Origin: Azolla caroliniana
Lineage: Eukaryota; Polypodiophyta
DNA length: 64,000 nt
Assembly: GCA_043228905.1 (NCBI GenBank)
Contig: JBHGNT010000002.1
Span: forward strand, 17,608,001 to 17,672,000
Direction: 5' to 3'
Shown here: piece by piece, positions 61,955-64,000 of the stretch
Numbering within the stretch: position 1 is the first letter of the stretch
Layout of the letters: every line of letters starts with the position of its first letter
The notes under the pieces: model-generated
What the model was told of the DNA's origin: nothing
Databases searched by the model: none
The model's input: only the letters and a program-made list of their open reading frames with translations
Made by a program: the position numbers and the translations under genes

Positions 61955-63335
61955 TATTGAGAAAATATTAACGCACCACAAAGATGTTGTGAAGCACTTG
62001 ACGCATGTGCAAAACGTTGCGATGTGCGTGTTACACGTGTGCAGACAAGCACCGGCCTCTACCCACAAGTGGTGATGGAGGATCGAAAGGATCTTTCAAG
62101 ACAATGAAGTGGAACCGTTAGTGTTTTGGACCGGAAAGACTACTGCAAGCAAGAAAGTATTAAAGATCGATTGGTAGATAGATAGATACGGACGAGAATT
62201 CCAATTCCCGGTTTGAACCTTTGACTTCAAAATTGAGGGACAAGACACATTGCCAATGAGATAATTAAGATTTATTATTATTGTTATTGATTCCATACAT
62301 TACTTGATTTCCTTTCCCTTCCTTTCCTTCTTATATAGATGTCCCCATGCATATGATGCATGTGAGGGTGCATGCAATGCATGATTGCCATTTGGCGCTC
62401 ATGCATCACATGCGATGCATGATGACCATGTCCCTCATTCAAGGTCTCATGTATGAGCAGTGACATGTGAAAAGTACAATGAAGAAAATAAACTTTAAAG
62501 AAAACAACCTAACCTAATGGTATGTCAATTGCCTCCTATCTTGGAGGTGTAAGGCTCGAAACCTTGCATCTCGTTGGATGCCACTAGGCCTTAGGCTTGT
62601 TTCTTTTTATATTTTGTGTAATGAACATCTAAACACACATCACATGTTATCATGAAGAAAACCGGTCATAGGGGTAATCGGGGATCCAAGCGCATGAACC
62701 AGTGCTACGCGGATCAACATTTAATTTCATTATCTTTGTACATAGTTAGGGATAGGTTGGCGTGATGTAGGCGAATTAAATTGAATAGGTTAGCAAATCG
62801 ATGTGTATCTCTGTCTGAAGGGACAGAGAATAAAGATGATGTAATGGAAGTGACAACTCTCCCTCGCCTACCTATAAAAGGCGCGAGAGAAAGACTAAAA
62901 GGAGGGGCATTTTCGGGAGAGGAGGAGGTGATGCCAGATTGGGAACTGAGCACCGATCTCTGTTTCTGTATGAATCCTTGTTGTAGTCTCTATTTGGTTG
63001 TAATCGATTCTTCCTAAGTGCAATCTCTGTCTATCTTTGGCATGCTACCGATTCCCTGTCTGAACCGGCAAGTGATGTGCTTGCCGGTACCCGGCGTCCG
63101 TCGTTCTTTCTCTTCCCTTTTATCTTTTCTTCTATCTTTGCACATTCCTTGGTCTAGGGCCCCCACGGTCCCGCCTTACTTTCCTACGCGCACGTGCGAT
63201 AACACGATAACGTGCATATTAGCGTGCTAACATACATGTGTAACCATCACTCCTTTCATATGTATGCACATTGCACCTTCTCGAATCTCCTCGTTCCACA
63301 CAATTTTCACACTATTGTCGAAAATCTTCAAGACA
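61744..63335 (-). repeat. Element F 5' LTR with an inserted LTR-like unit
   Basis: Matches 49544-50371 but keeps about 190 bp lost there (61990-62200) and carries a foreign segment at about 62646-63211. GA run at 61903-61951. TATATAAG on the minus strand near 62338-62331. Ends AAGACA at 63335, then ACGT. Confidence 0.87.
62646..63211 (+). repeat. LTR-like insert (probable solo LTR) inside the element F LTR
   Basis: Starts TGTTATCATGAAGAAAACC, similar to the start of the Gyp1 and copy A LTRs (TGTCATGGAGAAAACC), has TATAAAAGG near 62873 on the plus strand and ends near ACACGATAAC. No internal genes. The target duplication is not clear. Confidence 0.6.
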
Positions 63336-63460
63336 ACGTTGTGAGAAGTGTTGGGGATAGTGAAGAGGAAGTGGTTGTTGATAAAGCCAGAGATAGAAAA
63401 GCTAGTCGAGGTGAGGACGAAGTGGCGGTGAGGACAATCTAGCCCAAGTCAACTTCAACA
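63336..63460 (+). pseudogene. Gyp3 gag remnant after element F
   Basis: Continues from 49543: REVLGIVKR then VVDKARDRKASRGEDE, aligned by eye with the REVLGIAKKEFHDSIVDLVK segment of copies A and B. Ends near 63460. Confidence 0.5.
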
Positions 63461-63463
63461 TTA

Positions 63464-63740
63464 TGTGCTTCACACATTGACATAAAGTAATAGGTTCTAG
63501 CTCTCATTATATACTATGGGATCCAATGTTGTCCTATCTATGTGGGCTATCTCATAGTTTGTTTTCCCAATCTTCTCAAACTTCACACTCACATAACTTG
63601 ATACTTGTTTATCGGTTTCATGTGTCGTAAAATGCGTTATGAAGCTCTTGAAGACATCAATCTTAAGTACTAAGAATTTAAACTAACCTAAAACAATTAC
63701 CTCATTACTTTTCTTATTGTATGTAAAAAATCACACGACA
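63464..63740 (-). repeat. Gyp4 3' LTR, probable
   Basis: A/T-rich, no gene. The end TCACACGACA at 63740 and the following hairpin and polypurine tract (in reverse) identify the border on the internal side. The outer limit at TGTGCTTCAC (63464) is a guess. Confidence 0.5.
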
Positions 63741-64000
63741 TTCACCCTCACCAAACTTGCACATCCACCGGTATGTGCCAATTGTTGTGAGGTTCCTCTT
63801 TTGATTACATTTTTTCAACCTCGATGGTCGAGGCTACATCGTTGAGAGCCTCCCTTCAAGATGCTTCGATGATTTGGGGCCTCTCTTCTCCTTCTTCCGA
63901 ATTTGGTGGAATTCTTCTGTCGTCCATGATTAATCTTTTTGAAGAGAACTCAAGTATTTCCCGATCTCCACGAATTCACCTTCGTAGTCCTCTTCTATGA
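63736..64000 (-). mobile_element. Gyp4, 3' end of another minus-strand gypsy, truncated
   Basis: From the window edge the minus strand reads EEDYEGEFVEIGKYLSSLQK and SWTTEEFHQIRKK, the pol linker between RNase H and integrase seen in copy B near residue 670-700. It then jumps directly to the 3' hairpin, so integrase is deleted. A TAA interrupts it. It continues beyond the window. Confidence 0.72.
63759..63778 (-). other. 3' hairpin before the polypurine tract, Gyp4
   Basis: Minus strand GCACAT (63778-63773), loop ACCGGTGG, ATGTGC (63764-63759). AAGTTTGGTGAGGGTGAA follows, then the LTR end. Confidence 0.65.

Larger units (their letters stand above)
49544..63335 (-). mobile_element. Gypsy element F, minus strand, split by copia 3
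   Basis: LTRs 49544-50371 and 61744-63335 (the latter enlarged by an LTR-like insert). Flanks ACAT and ACGT give a 4-bp target duplication with one transition. Right to left: primer site 61722-61739, gag, protease, frameshift site, pol, 3' hairpin. Divergent from A and B. An in-frame 180-bp duplication in reverse transcriptase, stops and shifts disable it. Confidence 0.9.

Noticed and set aside
1-64000. CRISPR array, bacterial operons, riboswitches, rRNA or tRNA genes
   Set aside because: No regularly spaced repeats, no ribosome-binding-site patterned genes, no cloverleaf or rRNA sequence seen; TATA boxes, LTRs and tRNA primer sites mark eukaryotic retroelements.
1-64000. Assigning the species or plant group
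   Set aside because: The element families are spread across land plants and I cannot run a search; composition and motifs support only a plant-type genome.

Overview
This window is repeat DNA from a plant-type nuclear genome (land plant or close streptophyte relative; no lower rank can be supported). The evidence is initiator-Met-tRNA primed Ty1/copia elements, Ty3/gypsy elements primed by a sequence matching plant tRNA-Trp, TATA-containing LTRs with CT microsatellites, and TTTAGGG-type motifs. I see no rRNA, tRNA, CRISPR array or bacterial-style operon, and only one possible non-element reading frame (1-482, minus, cut by the window edge).

Layout. (1) 650-5755: a decayed minus-strand Ty3/gypsy element (T1). 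(2) 5757-10228: a mosaic of fragments: a foreign RNase H piece, a tRNA-Trp-type gypsy pol fragment (copy E), two related LTR/leader units in inverted orientation, a gag-like frame and a purine-rich leader. (3) 10128-47037: a degenerate copia (copia 0) split by a five-deep nest. Copia 1 (10229-45933) contains gypsy Gyp1 (15925-45764), which contains gypsy Gyp2 (about 17366-44378), which contains copia 2 (18975-38932). Copia 2 carries gypsy copy A (19176-26139, plus) in its 5' LTR and gypsy copy B (31481-38745, minus) in its 3' LTR. Target duplications can be read at every level except Gyp2, whose left flank is deleted. (4) About 47040-63460: gypsy Gyp3, interrupted by a solo LTR (47452-48208) and by minus-strand gypsy F (49544-63335), which contains copia 3 (50793-56417, minus) and an LTR-like insert. 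(5) 63464-64000: the 3' end of another minus-strand gypsy (Gyp4).

Copy B is the youngest and is intact: 781-bp LTRs with one difference seen, a matching target duplication, a 708-codon gag-protease frame and a 1154-codon pol frame in the -1 frame. In the gypsy copies E, A, B, C (Gyp2), D (Gyp1) and F, gag-protease ends at GGATTTT followed directly by TAG or TAA. A hairpin lies 5-8 bases on, its loop able to pair downstream as an H-type pseudoknot (degraded in D), and the pol frame is open straight from the heptamer in five of six copies. The stems change by compensatory substitution between copies. A second covarying hairpin sits just upstream of the polypurine tract in six copies. The same gypsy group leaves 4-bp target duplications that all appear to be NCGN. 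These three signals are the best candidates for undescribed biology here.

All calls are made by eye from the sequence. Element boundaries resting on TG...CA ends plus target duplications are solid; those inside decayed mosaics are approximate.
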